From Halocafeteria seosinensis (taxonomy: Eukaryota > Sar > Bigyra > Bicosoecida): a DNA stretch of 16,969 bases. A program made the position numbers and the translations under genes. Positions 9,312 through 16,969 of this stretch are shown here, one piece after another (position 1 is the first letter of the stretch; every line of letters begins with the position of its first letter). The stretch is taken from positions 1 to 16,969 of the forward strand of contig LVLI01000236.1 of the NCBI GenBank assembly GCA_001687465.1, written 5' to 3'. The notes under the pieces are model-generated. The model searched no databases. It saw only the letters and a list, made by a program, of their open reading frames with translations, and was not told the DNA's origin.

Positions 9312-9874
9312 GGTACAATAATGCTCTTTTTGTTTGCTGCTCCTTGGTCTTTCTGCCTCGCATAGCGCCTGCTTTTTTGTGCTTTACCGGAGCTCAGAAG
9401 AACAACTCTTGTATAAGCACTTCTTCTTTGATATTCAGTTCTTCTTTGATGTTGTAGTTTGGACATCAATGTTGTCTTAAAGTTGCATAGTGTCCTCAAA
9501 CCATGGTGGTGCGCTACAGGCCGCTACTAGCCTAGGCGGCCTAGGCTAGGCCCTACGGCTGCCGCCCGAGCGGAAAGCATTCTCACCTGCTCGTGACGAG
9601 TCGTAAGTCCGATTTGTTCCGAGTACCAATTGATTATAGCAGAATTTTCAGTCTTCTTTGCCATCATGCGGTTTGATAAGCGTTTCCTGCCTGATTGTCG
9701 CTTTTGAATAAATTTTATATGGGCACGACCTGGGGCTAGCATTGACCCGTGTCAGCGCGAATGATTACATTGTTCTGAGCGGTGTGTATTCAAGTTGGAA
9801 TTTTGGTTTGGAGAAGGAATTAGTTCAGTCCGATTGAAGAAAGTGTTTTCCTCTCGTGTACACGTACAAGCACA
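9312..9874. other. 5' flank of GLUG copy 1, shared with unit 2
   Basis: It should hold the promoter for the minus-strand GLUG gene. From 9364 on it matches 14091-14587 closely. Visible items are a near-tandem 18-bp repeat (TTCTTCTTTGATRTT at 9421 and 9439), a GCCTAGGC palindrome cluster at 9530-9546 and, on the minus strand, CCATATAAAATTTATT near 9710-9725, a possible TATA-like element. A 71-codon minus-strand frame (9742-9527) has a C-terminus that is not conserved in unit 2, so I leave it uncalled. Confidence 0.45.
9530..9546. repeat. GCCTAGGC palindrome pair
   Basis: GCCTAGGC-GGCCTAGGC forms a near-perfect palindrome of two CCTAGG cores, followed by a third partial CTAGG. Unit 2 retains a single core and is 14 bases shorter here, so this is an unstable short repeat. 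Confidence 0.6.
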
Positions 9875-10045
9875 ATGGGAAGAACTCGCAAGACTAGAAG
9901 AAGAGCGCCATTCGTGTCTCTAAGGGCTACAGGAACTCGGTGGAAGAAACAGAGACTCTTGGACGCGACTGAAAATATGAACCCAGGAGAAGCTGAGCAG
10001 ATTATAAGAGATGCTAGCAAGGAGCATAATATGGGAAACCAATGA
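9875..10045 (+). CDS. Small basic hypothetical protein, copy 1 (56 aa)
   Basis: ATG 9875 to TGA 10043-10045, 56 residues. It starts MGRTRKTRRRAPF, very basic over the first 33 residues, and ends in a charged, possibly helical segment (NPGEAEQIIRDASKEH). No family is recognised. The unit-2 copy differs by two substitutions (one W to R, one silent) and no indels, but the surrounding DNA is equally conserved, so this does not prove coding. It is divergent from the GLUG gene. It could be a small protein, a first exon or a chance frame. Confidence 0.25.
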   Translation: MGRTRKTRRRAPFVSLRATGTRWKKQRLLDATENMNPGEAEQIIRDASKEHNMGNQ

Positions 10046-10139
10046 ATGGAGTTCGACTAAGAAGCGGATGAAATAAATAATGTTCTAAGGAGAGTTAGAT
10101 CATGTTGTTGCAGTTACACAATCCCCGGACCACGGTATG

Positions 10140-10669
10140 CGTGTGGGGCCTCTACAAGGATTGCTTAAAATACTACAATAGTTTGGAACGACATATTGAG
10201 AAAATCCGCGAGAAAGAGTCTAATCATAGTACTCGGCATGTAAGTTAGTCTTAGTCCTTGACAGAAGAATTGGCACTAGAATTCTTCGTGTGTCTCGGTG
10301 ACATGGAGTCCTCTTGCAATACAAGCGCTTCGCTACAATAAAAGCATTGCAAAGCTCACAGTAAGCTCGCCGAAAATGTTTCTACAGTATGGACCCTCCT
10401 TCGGTAGAGACAGGACCCCAATGAATCAATAACGTGCCCAGCCAAAGAAGAACTAGAATCCTAAACGTGACTACTTTATCCCCAGGCATGCAGCCTTCCC
10501 TGGATATAACCAAGAAAAAAGTACTTGATAGCATAAATGCGTCGACACAGTGATAAGTTACTGACTTCAAAATAGCGTAATCAGATGGATTCCTCCAAAC
10601 AGTCAGTGGTTGCTCAAGACCACATGTATTATTGTGACATAGTAGGTAAGGTATGGATGTTATAAGACA
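10140..10669 (+). repeat. 530-bp block, inverted relative to unit 2
   Basis: The block starts CGTGTGGGGCC and ends TATAAGACA. Its reverse complement occupies 14853-15384 in unit 2, at the same place between the same flanks (CGGTATG or CTGTATG on the left, ATGGAGAGACAA on the right). The block ends show no convincing terminal inverted repeats; an ATG triplet flanks it on both sides. Inside is a hairpin-capable AGAATT...AATTCT (about 10269-10285). A minus-strand open frame from 10726 to 10382 is frameshifted by one base in unit 2, so I do not call it. Confidence 0.85.
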
Positions 10670-11003
10670 AATGGAGAGACAAATGTGTGTAAAGTGATAC
10701 GACGAACATACAGTAATTGAGTACACAATGGACTCTATTTATAGCATGTCTTTTTCAGCAGAGCAGATGCTACGGCACATACAGCACCAGGAAGTACAAA
10801 CTCTATCATCATCGTCACGACGCAAGCAAAGAGAAAAAGTAGCAGGAAACAAACGCAAGCATTGTAGCGCCCAATTTGGCCACCTTTATGGACAAGGAGG
10901 CGATGATAATGATGCGAGGACGATATTGATTATACAGTAGGAATACCGTGGAAAAGGAAATGGAAGAAAGTGGACTTCTAGCCAGCCGTGAATTCCTCAA
11001 GCT
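10670..11003 (+). other. Unit-1-specific segment with weak open frames
   Basis: Only the first 40 bases or so continue into unit 2; the remainder is absent there. A 70-codon frame (ATG 10728 to 10940) encodes a Ser/Arg/Lys-rich peptide (TLSSSSRRKQREK) with no known family. After a possible acceptor (TTATACAG, ending near 10939), a frame reads VEKEMEESGLLASREF and ends KLFASA at TGA 11016-11018, across the unit boundary. It could be a fragment of the end of another gene. No assignment is possible. Confidence 0.3.
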
Positions 11004-11015
11004 GTTCGCTAGTGC

Positions 11016-11671
11016 TTGAACCAATGACGAATCTAGAGCAATGAAGCGATGCGAACGGTCTGGAGTGATTCCAGATCAAGTATTGACACACACTTCCAGG
11101 CCGGAGGTTTCTGGAAGTTTGGAGCTAGCTCTCGAAACTGTTGTAATGTACTGTACAACGTTCTACAATACTGTATCCGGATCACTTCGTTATCCTCTTA
11201 TATATGGATTAGGGTGGTGGGGATAGCAACAAACACCTGATGTATGTGATTAGCATACCCATCGAATGTGCATTTTTCATTCCTCTGCTTTCACAGAGAG
11301 GTTGACGGAGGCGTCAGTACCAGTTGTCTGGTTCAGAGTTTGGTAATCTTGGATTCATCAAGACCCTCGAGAAAATCTGAATTTCCTTTTTCCAGGGGTT
11401 TAGAAGGCTATACATCCTTGCTTTCAGCTGTGTCACTCTTAACGGGGACCCTGCTTCGGTTTCCGTTACTATGGGTGGATTGCTTCTGTCTGAGACTTGT
11501 CTTCCGTTGGCCTTCGCAGCTTAATAGGAAAATGAAATGCGTGTGATGCTCTGCTTTGAGGGAAGCGGGGGAGGGGGGGTTAGATCAAGACCTTTCTACA
11601 GTTGTATAACGAGATTTCCTTCTGTCTCATTTGCTTCGGGAATTATAGAGCTCTTGTACGATGCCAGTCAG
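11016..11671. other. 3' flank of GLUG copy 2
   Basis: Equivalent to 5954-6582. It contains a G-rich tract (GCGGGGGAGGGGGGG near 11567-11580) that is much shorter in unit 3. An apparent 92-codon plus-strand frame at 11268-11546 recurs in unit 3, but a two-base deletion (CACAGAGAGG to CACAGAGG) alters its start and unit 1 does not keep it, so it is not called. Confidence 0.5.
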
Positions 11672-14056
11672 TTACGTCCCACTATTTTGCTTAAACGAGA
11701 CCTTTCTGAGTACAAGTCTCATGGTTGGTTTACCACATCGTACCAGCGGAAGTCTCTTCAGTACCGCCCTTCCCCTGGTAGGGGATGGTTCCACTTGAAA
11801 GCGCAGAATTGGCAGATTCTTCTCCTCGTCATCAACGTCACTTTGTCCTCCTCCACCTAGAGTCCATACGTCATCAGACCATTCTCCCACTTGATACAGT
11901 TGCCCCTTTATGTCTGTCAAATTATCCGAATTTCCTGTCTCTGCAAGCTTGCCGCCATCATCCACTCCTACGATCGACGCTCTCGCTCCATCGCCATGGT
12001 ATACCGAATATTCCACCTCAATTGTACCAGTTGCTGTACGGGATATAGTCCCTATAATCCCACCAGCATCCGTACCAGTGGGTGCACCTGATGCATATGT
12101 ATTCGTGATGTATACATCGCCGTTGGCAAGGGAGCTCGATCCTCCTGCCATGGCTCCAGCAATACCTCCTGCTTCTGTGCCACTAATATCTCCTCGTGTA
12201 TAACAATCTATAATATGTACTTTACCCGCATCGTATGCTGTATGATGTCCGCTAATTCCTCCACTACGATATGCAGATATTTTTCCCATACTGTAACATT
12301 CCTTGATATACACGAATCCATTGTCCCAACCAGCAACATTACCCACAATACCACCACTCCTGTCAGCACCAGGAATGATATCTCCCGTGGAAGAGGAACG
12401 AGTTATATACACGTGACCATTCTCACGACCAGCAGCATTTGCACAAATACCACCCGCACTCCAGCCTTCAATATTTCCAGTGGAATAACAGCCCGTGATA
12501 TTGACAATTCCATGATTGTATCCTACACTTTGTCCTGCAATACCACCTGCACTCGTACCCAGTATCCTCCCTTTCGAATACGAATTCGATATCGTGATTT
12601 GACCATTATCAAAACCACTTCGATAACCACATATACCACCACCTGAATTACCCACAATATCTCCTGATGAGCTACATGAATCTATGATAAAGAATTTCTG
12701 CTGTTGCTGGACAATGAATCCACCCGCATCTGAAGTTTCCCCATTCCTAACATCAAGATTCCGAATCAAGGGAGCTTGATCAAACGATGCAACACTGCCA
12801 AGTATCCTAAACAATCCTTCGAAATCTGTTATTCCGTTCAGATCTATTATGTGACCATTCTGCCGACCACCATCAAAGATCTCATTCGCATCCAACGAAA
12901 TGTAGTCGTTGCTCGCATAACCCTGATCACCCCATGTCAACACACTACAATTCATTTCGAACTGGTTTTGATCCCAATTATAGTGAAAACACGATTCCTG
13001 TCCTTTCAGAATTGCGGAACGTAAGTCTGTTGCGGTCGCATCTGCCTCGCTCGACAGCGTGCAAGCGAACAACAACGAGGTTACCATAGCCTTCCTCAGT
13101 GATCCAGTAATTGATGTAGTTCGCAGCCCGTAAGCCAGTGATTTTTCGAAACCTTGTGGGTAACGTCTCAAGTGCTTCGCCTCCGTCTTAGAAGGTACTG
13201 GCCGAATCAATGTCTGCAACAGGGAAGAAGAAAGAGTAGTACTACTGGGAACTGACGAGCAATCGTCTCCATGAGTAACCAACGTCATATCAGTCAGAAA
13301 CTTCCAGATCAATGATAAAACTTGGAAACATGCAATGAATAAGCTGAATAAAGCAAGTAGGGAGCTCTCGTTCGGGAAAGCCGAGCCACGGAATCCAACT
13401 GGCACAATGTGCTCGAAGTTAGGCTCAACGATTGTCGAAAACCTGGGGACCATGTGTCGGCCACTATGGACTCGATCCACATCATTCGCCATCGTGCTGT
13501 ATCTTTGATAAACCATAACTCCTGGGGCGATATACAACTGGACAACTGATTGGCTGATAAAAAAGCCCGTTCGCTCTTGGGAGTTAGCTGGCCGATTACA
13601 GGCAGGCGATTGATTACCATGTTTGCTACTCCAACGAGGAACGAAGTTGTCCGCTGCTTCATTTACCTCCAAATACGCGTTTGTCTCGTGCGCCAGTATT
13701 AGGCAAACGGAACACCCCTTGAACATATTGGTGGGCATAAAGCGAGACGTTCGAAGACGCTGAATCTCTATGCGTATAACTGTATCTTTCACAACAGTCG
13801 TGCATGAGAGGCTCGTTCTCGTCGGAGTATTTCTTTCAAGCATGCGATACCAGCATTCCCAAGGTTCCAAGCTGTAGATCTCTTTCCTTATCAGCCACGC
13901 GTCGATGGGCATCGAAGAACGATGGATACGGTTGTTTTTCCGCTGGCTGCGAACCGAAGCAAGATAAGGAGAGCGGACCAATCTGTGTTCCGATTGACTT
14001 ACTGGTAGGTCATGCTCCAAAGGTGTGCACGGAATGCATGCCCCAGAGTTCCACAA
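11672..14056 (-). CDS. GLUG-like repeat protein, copy 2 (lacks the signal-peptide exon)
   Basis: A 794-codon open frame from ATG 14056 to TAA 11672, paralogous to copy 1. The upstream half is nearly identical to copy 1 and has two in-frame deletions (3 and 15 bases, near 13626 and 13243). The GLUG region keeps the same seven-repeat scaffold but differs at many loop residues, for example ILGTSAGG against ILGQWAGG and IEGWSAGG against IEEKWAGG. The Thr/Pro/Ser stalk is reduced to EPSPTRGR. The exon that would supply ATG and signal peptide is deleted (junction 14090/14091), although the intron donor and acceptor remain. Translation could start at 14056 or at 13087 (MVTSLLF..., signal-like). Otherwise this is a silent copy. 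There are no internal stops. Confidence 0.65.
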   Translation of the reverse strand: MWNSGACIPCTPLEHDLPVSQSEHRLVRSPYLASVRSQRKNNRIHRSSMPIDAWLIRKEIYSLEPWECWYRMLERNTPTRTSLSCTTVVKDTVIRIEIQRLRTSRFMPTNMFKGCSVCLILAHETNAYLEVNEAADNFVPRWSSKHGNQSPACNRPANSQERTGFFISQSVVQLYIAPGVMVYQRYSTMANDVDRVHSGRHMVPRFSTIVEPNFEHIVPVGFRGSAFPNESSLLALFSLFIACFQVLSLIWKFLTDMTLVTHGDDCSSVPSSTTLSSSLLQTLIRPVPSKTEAKHLRRYPQGFEKSLAYGLRTTSITGSLRKAMVTSLLFACTLSSEADATATDLRSAILKGQESCFHYNWDQNQFEMNCSVLTWGDQGYASNDYISLDANEIFDGGRQNGHIIDLNGITDFEGLFRILGSVASFDQAPLIRNLDVRNGETSDAGGFIVQQQQKFFIIDSCSSSGDIVGNSGGGICGYRSGFDNGQITISNSYSKGRILGTSAGGIAGQSVGYNHGIVNITGCYSTGNIEGWSAGGICANAAGRENGHVYITRSSSTGDIIPGADRSGGIVGNVAGWDNGFVYIKECYSMGKISAYRSGGISGHHTAYDAGKVHIIDCYTRGDISGTEAGGIAGAMAGGSSSLANGDVYITNTYASGAPTGTDAGGIIGTISRTATGTIEVEYSVYHGDGARASIVGVDDGGKLAETGNSDNLTDIKGQLYQVGEWSDDVWTLGGGGQSDVDDEEKNLPILRFQVEPSPTRGRAVLKRLPLVRCGKPTMRLVLRKVSFKQNSGT

Positions 14057-14587
14057 TGAGAAGAACCAGCAGCTGGAAGTATCATACGTTAGCGCCTGCT
14101 TTTTTGTGCTTTACCGGAGCTCAGAAGAACAACTCTTGTATAAGCACTTCTTCTTTGATATTCAGTTCTTCTTTGATGTTGTAGTTTGGACATCAATGTT
14201 GTCTTAAAGTTGCATAGTGTCCTCAAACCATGGTGGTGCGCTACGGGCCGCTACTAGCCTAGGCCCTACGGCTGCCGCCCGAGCGGAAAGCATTCTCACC
14301 TGCTCGTGACGAGTCGTAAGTCCGATTTGTTCCGAGTACCAATTGATTATAGCAGAATTTTCAGTCTTCTTTGCCATCATGCGGTTTGATAAGCGTTTCC
14401 TGCCTGATTGTCGCTTTTGACTAAATTTTATATGGGCACGACCTGGGGCTAGCATTGACCCGTGTCAGCGCGAATGATTACATTGTTCTGAGCGGTGTGT
14501 ATTCAAGTTGGAATTTTGGTTTGGAGAAGAAATTAGTTCAGTCCGATTGAGGAAAGTGTTTTCCTCTCGTGTACACGTACAAGCACA
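14057..14587. other. 5' flank of GLUG copy 2
   Basis: It matches unit 1 on both sides of the deletion junction at 14090/14091. Upstream of the retained donor the sequence is AAAGCAGGCGCTAAC, taken from what is promoter-side sequence in unit 1, with no ATG-initiated signal peptide. The minus-strand 83-codon frame (14455-14204) is the counterpart of the uncalled one in unit 1. Confidence 0.5.
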
Positions 14588-14758
14588 ATGGGAAGAACTC
14601 GCAAGACTAGAAGAAGAGCGCCATTCGTGTCTCTAAGGGCTACAGGAACTCGGAGGAAGAAACAGAGACTCTTGGACGCGACTGAAAATATGAACCCAGG
14701 AGAAGCTGAACAGATTATAAGAGATGCTAGCAAGGAGCATAATATGGGAAACCAATGA
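14588..14758 (+). CDS. Small basic hypothetical protein, copy 2 (56 aa)
   Basis: ATG 14588 to TGA 14756-14758, same length and frame as the unit-1 copy, with one replacement (W to R in the GTRRKKQR segment) and one silent change. The reservation is the same: the flanking DNA is just as conserved. Confidence 0.25.
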   Translation: MGRTRKTRRRAPFVSLRATGTRRKKQRLLDATENMNPGEAEQIIRDASKEHNMGNQ

Positions 14759-14852
14759 ATGGAGTTCGACTAAGAAGCGGATGAAATAAATAATGTTCTA
14801 AGGAGAGTTAGATCATGTTGTTGCAGTTACACAATCCCCGGACCACTGTATG

Positions 14853-15384
14853 TGTCTTATAACATCCATACCTTACCTACTATGTCACAATAATGCACGT
14901 GGTCTTGAGCAACCACTGACTGTTTGGAGGAACCCATCTGATTACGCTATTTTGAAGTCAGTAACTTATCACTGTGTCGACGCATTTATGCTATCAAGTA
15001 CTTTTTTCTTGGTTACATCCAGGGAAGACTGCATGCCTGGGGAATAAAGTAGTCACGTTTAGGATTCTAGTTCTTCTTTGTCTGGGCACGTTATTGATTC
15101 ATTGGGGTCCTGTCTCTACCGAAGGAGGGTCCATACTGTAGAACCATTTTCGGCGAGCTTACTGTGAGCTTTTGCAATGCTTTTATTGTAGCGAAGCGCT
15201 TGTATTGCAAGAGGACTCCATGTCACCAAGACACACGAAGAATTCTAGTGTCAATTCTTCTGTCAAGGACTAAGACTAACTTGCATGCCGAGCACTATGA
15301 TTAGACTCTTTCTCGCGGATTTTCTCAATATGTCGTTCCAAACTATTGTAGTATTTTAAGCAATCCTTGTAGAGGCCCCACACG
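14853..15384 (-). repeat. Inverted copy of the 530-bp block
   Basis: It reads TGTCTTATAACATCC on the left and GGCCCCACACG on the right, the reverse complement of the block at 10140-10669, and sits in the same flanks. It carries an extra A near 15043 (GGGGAATAAAG) that shifts the open frame seen in unit 1. Confidence 0.85.
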
Positions 15385-15430
15385 GATGGAGAGACAAGTG
15401 TATGTAAAGTGATACGACGAACATAATTGA

Positions 15431-16969
15431 CTGTTGTAATGTACTGTACAACGTTCTACAATACCGTATCCGGATCACTTCGTTATCCTCTTATATATGG
15501 ATGAGGGTGGTGGGGATAGCAACAAACACCTGGTATGTGATTAGCATACCCATCGAATGTGCATTTTTCATTCCTCTGCTTTCACAGAGGTTGACGGAGG
15601 CGTCAGTACCAGTTGTCTGGTTCAGAGTTTGGTAATCTTGGATTCATCAAGACCCTCGAGAAAATCTGAATTTCCTTTTTCCAGGGGTTTAGAAGGCTAT
15701 ACATCCTTGCTTTCAGCTGTGTCACTCTTACGGGGAACGCTGCTTCGGTTTCCGTTACTATGGGTGGATTGCTTCTGTCTGAGACTTGTTTTCCGTTGGC
15801 CTTCGCAGCTTAATAGGAAAATGAAATGCGTGTGATGCTCTGCTTTGAGGGGGGTTTTAGATCAAGACCTTGCTACAGCTGTATAACGAGATTTCCTTCT
15901 GTCTCATTTGCTTCGGGAATTAAAGAACTCTTGTGCAATGTCAGTCAGTTACGTCCCACTATTTTGCTTAAACGAGACCTTTCTGAATACAAGTCTCATA
16001 GTTGACGTACCACATCGTACCAGCGGAAGTCTCTTCAGTACCGTCCTTCCCCCGGTAGGGGATGGTTCCAGTTGAAAGCGCAGAATTGGCAGATTCTTCT
16101 CCTCATCATCAACGTCACTTTGTCCTCCTCCACCTAGAGTCCATACGTCATCAGACCATTCTCCCACTTGATACAGTTGCCCCTTTATGTCTGTCAAATT
16201 ATCCGAATTTCCTGTCTCTGCAAGCTTGCCGCCATCATCCACTCCTACGATCGACGCTCTCGCTTCATTGCCATCGTATACCGAATATTCCACCTCAATT
16301 GTACCAGTTGCTGTAGGGAATATAGTCCCTATAATCCCACCAGCATCCGTACCAGTGACTGCACCTGATGCATATGTATTCGTGATGTATACATCGCCGT
16401 TGGCAAGGGAGCTCGATCCTCCTGCCATGGCTCCAGCAATACCTCCTGCTTCTGTGCCACTAATATCTCCTCGTGTATAACAATCTATAATATGTACTTT
16501 ACCCGCATCGTATGCTGTATGATGTCTGCTAATTCCTCCACTACGATATGCAGATATTTTTCCCATACTGTAACATTCCTTGATATACACGAATCCATTG
16601 TCCCAACCAGCAACATTACCCACAATACCACCACTCCTGTCAGCACCAGGAATGATATCTCCCGTGGAAGAGGAACGAGTTATATACACGTGACCATTCT
16701 CACGACCAGCAGCATTTGCACAAATACCACCCGCACTCCAGCCTTCAATATTTCCAGTGGAATAACAATCCGTGATATTGACAGTCCCGTGATTGTATCC
16801 TACACTTTGTCCTGCAATACCACCTGCACTCGTACCCAGTATCCTCCCTTTCGAATACGAATTCGATATCGTGATTTGACCATTATCAAAACCACTTCGA
16901 TAACCACATATACCACCACCTGAATTACCCACAATATCTCCTGATGAGCTACATGAATCTATGATAAAG
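15431..16969. repeat. Tandem unit 3 (partial, runs off the window)
   Basis: It starts at CTGTTGTAATGTACTG, corresponding to 11138 in unit 2, so it lacks the first 130 bases or so of that unit. Beyond this it is nearly identical to unit 2 to the window end, apart from a few indels and the patch at about 16262-16366. Bases 15431-15948 are 3' flank with no gene. Confidence 0.85.
15949..16969 (-). CDS. GLUG-like repeat protein, copy 3 (5' part outside the window)
   Basis: The open frame runs from the right edge (first full codon ends at 16968) to TAA 15949, covering the GLUG repeats, the closing motif (GEWSDDVWTLGGGG, then LPILRF) and the short basic tail. It matches copy 2 at nearly all loop residues, with a few differences (GTVNITDCYS against GIVNITGCYS, and GGISR against GGISG). 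Between about 16262 and 16366 it instead matches copy 1 (SGAVTGTDAGG, GTIFPTATG). Whether it has a signal-peptide exon cannot be seen. The role is as for copy 1. Confidence 0.7.
   Translation of the reverse strand, partial: FIIDSCSSSGDIVGNSGGGICGYRSGFDNGQITISNSYSKGRILGTSAGGIAGQSVGYNHGTVNITDCYSTGNIEGWSAGGICANAAGRENGHVYITRSSSTGDIIPGADRSGGIVGNVAGWDNGFVYIKECYSMGKISAYRSGGISRHHTAYDAGKVHIIDCYTRGDISGTEAGGIAGAMAGGSSSLANGDVYITNTYASGAVTGTDAGGIIGTIFPTATGTIEVEYSVYDGNEARASIVGVDDGGKLAETGNSDNLTDIKGQLYQVGEWSDDVWTLGGGGQSDVDDEEKNLPILRFQLEPSPTGGRTVLKRLPLVRCGTSTMRLVFRKVSFKQNSGT

Larger units (their letters stand above)
5942..11003. repeat. Tandem unit 1 of the GLUG-gene array
   Basis: The unit begins with GTTCGCTAGTGC, which contains the TTLL stop codon, and the same 12 bases recur at 11004-11015. 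Downstream of both points the sequences stay alignable: first the 3' flank (for example CTGTATCCGGATCACTTCGT), then the whole GLUG gene, then the intergenic block. Unit 1 contains the 203-bp first-exon segment, a 138-bp stalk-coding segment and a block of about 330 bp at 10670-11003 that unit 2 largely lacks. Gene-stop to gene-stop spacing from unit 1 to unit 2 is 5089 bp. Confidence 0.85.
11004..15430. repeat. Tandem unit 2 of the GLUG-gene array
   Basis: It aligns with unit 1 from the 12-base GTTCGCTAGTGC match onward. It lacks the 203-bp first-exon segment (junction 14090/14091) and the stalk-coding segment, carries the 530-bp block in the opposite orientation, and ends at about 15430, where GACGAACATA is joined almost directly to CTGTTGTAATGTACTG of unit 3. 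Stop-to-stop spacing to copy 3 is 4277 bp. Confidence 0.85.

Noticed and set aside
9527-9742. 71-codon minus-strand frame with a basic N-terminus
   Set aside because: Its C-terminal end changes in unit 2 through a 14-base indel, and no family is recognised. A CAG|GTGAGA donor-like site was noted but no partner exon was found.
10140-10669. Classical MITE or DNA transposon
   Set aside because: The ends (CGTGTGGGG and the reverse complement of TATAAGACA) do not form convincing terminal inverted repeats, and only an ATG triplet could be a target duplication.
10382-10726. 114-codon minus-strand frame in the 530-bp block
   Set aside because: The unit-2 counterpart is frameshifted by one extra A near 15043, and there is no known domain.
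11268-11546. 92-codon plus-strand frame repeated in unit 3 (15557-15835)
   Set aside because: Unit 1 does not keep the frame, and a two-base deletion between units 2 and 3 changes the N-terminus. The pattern fits untranslated flank.

Overview
The window looks like nuclear DNA of a unicellular eukaryote. The evidence is a gene with two short GT-AG introns (85 and 83 bp), a ciliary/tubulin-type enzyme, a decayed retroelement, and a tandem array of long secreted-type repeat proteins. A stramenopile alga such as a diatom would fit the short GTAAGT introns and intermediate base composition, but the sequence does not prove this. No rRNA, tRNA, CRISPR or bacterial-type operon was seen.

Layout. (1) 1-1848: decayed 3' end of a retroelement. 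It holds the C-terminus of a non-LTR-like reverse transcriptase, a frameshifted RNase H resembling the archaeal type, a chromodomain, then a 161-bp direct repeat whose second copy runs into (GT)15. (2) 1849-2404: intergenic, with a perfect 20-bp palindrome. (3) 2405-5950 (+): three-exon gene for a tubulin tyrosine ligase-like (TTLL) polyglutamylase of about 1125 residues. (4) 5942-16969: three tandem units of about 5.1 kb, 4.4 kb and a partial one cut by the window edge. Each carries a minus-strand gene for a GLUG-like beta-helix repeat protein (copy 1 stop at 6583, copy 2 at 11672, copy 3 at 15949). The array begins at the TTLL stop codon and converges on that gene.

The most interesting part is the array. 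Copies 1 and 2 are almost identical over their 5' halves. From about position 8050 (copy 1) and 13003 (copy 2) onward they differ in clusters of amino-acid-changing substitutions, placed at the same loop positions of successive GLUG repeats while the scaffold residues stay constant. Copy 2 lacks a 203-bp segment that in copy 1 carries a candidate first exon with a signal peptide. Copy 1 alone has a Thr/Pro/Ser-rich stalk. Copy 3 is nearly identical to copy 2 except for one patch where it matches copy 1. A 530-bp block between the genes lies in opposite orientation in units 1 and 2. Together this suggests a recombining, diversifying family of surface or secreted proteins, possibly one complete gene with start-less donor copies. 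The pattern is seen in the sequence; the donor-cassette model is inference.
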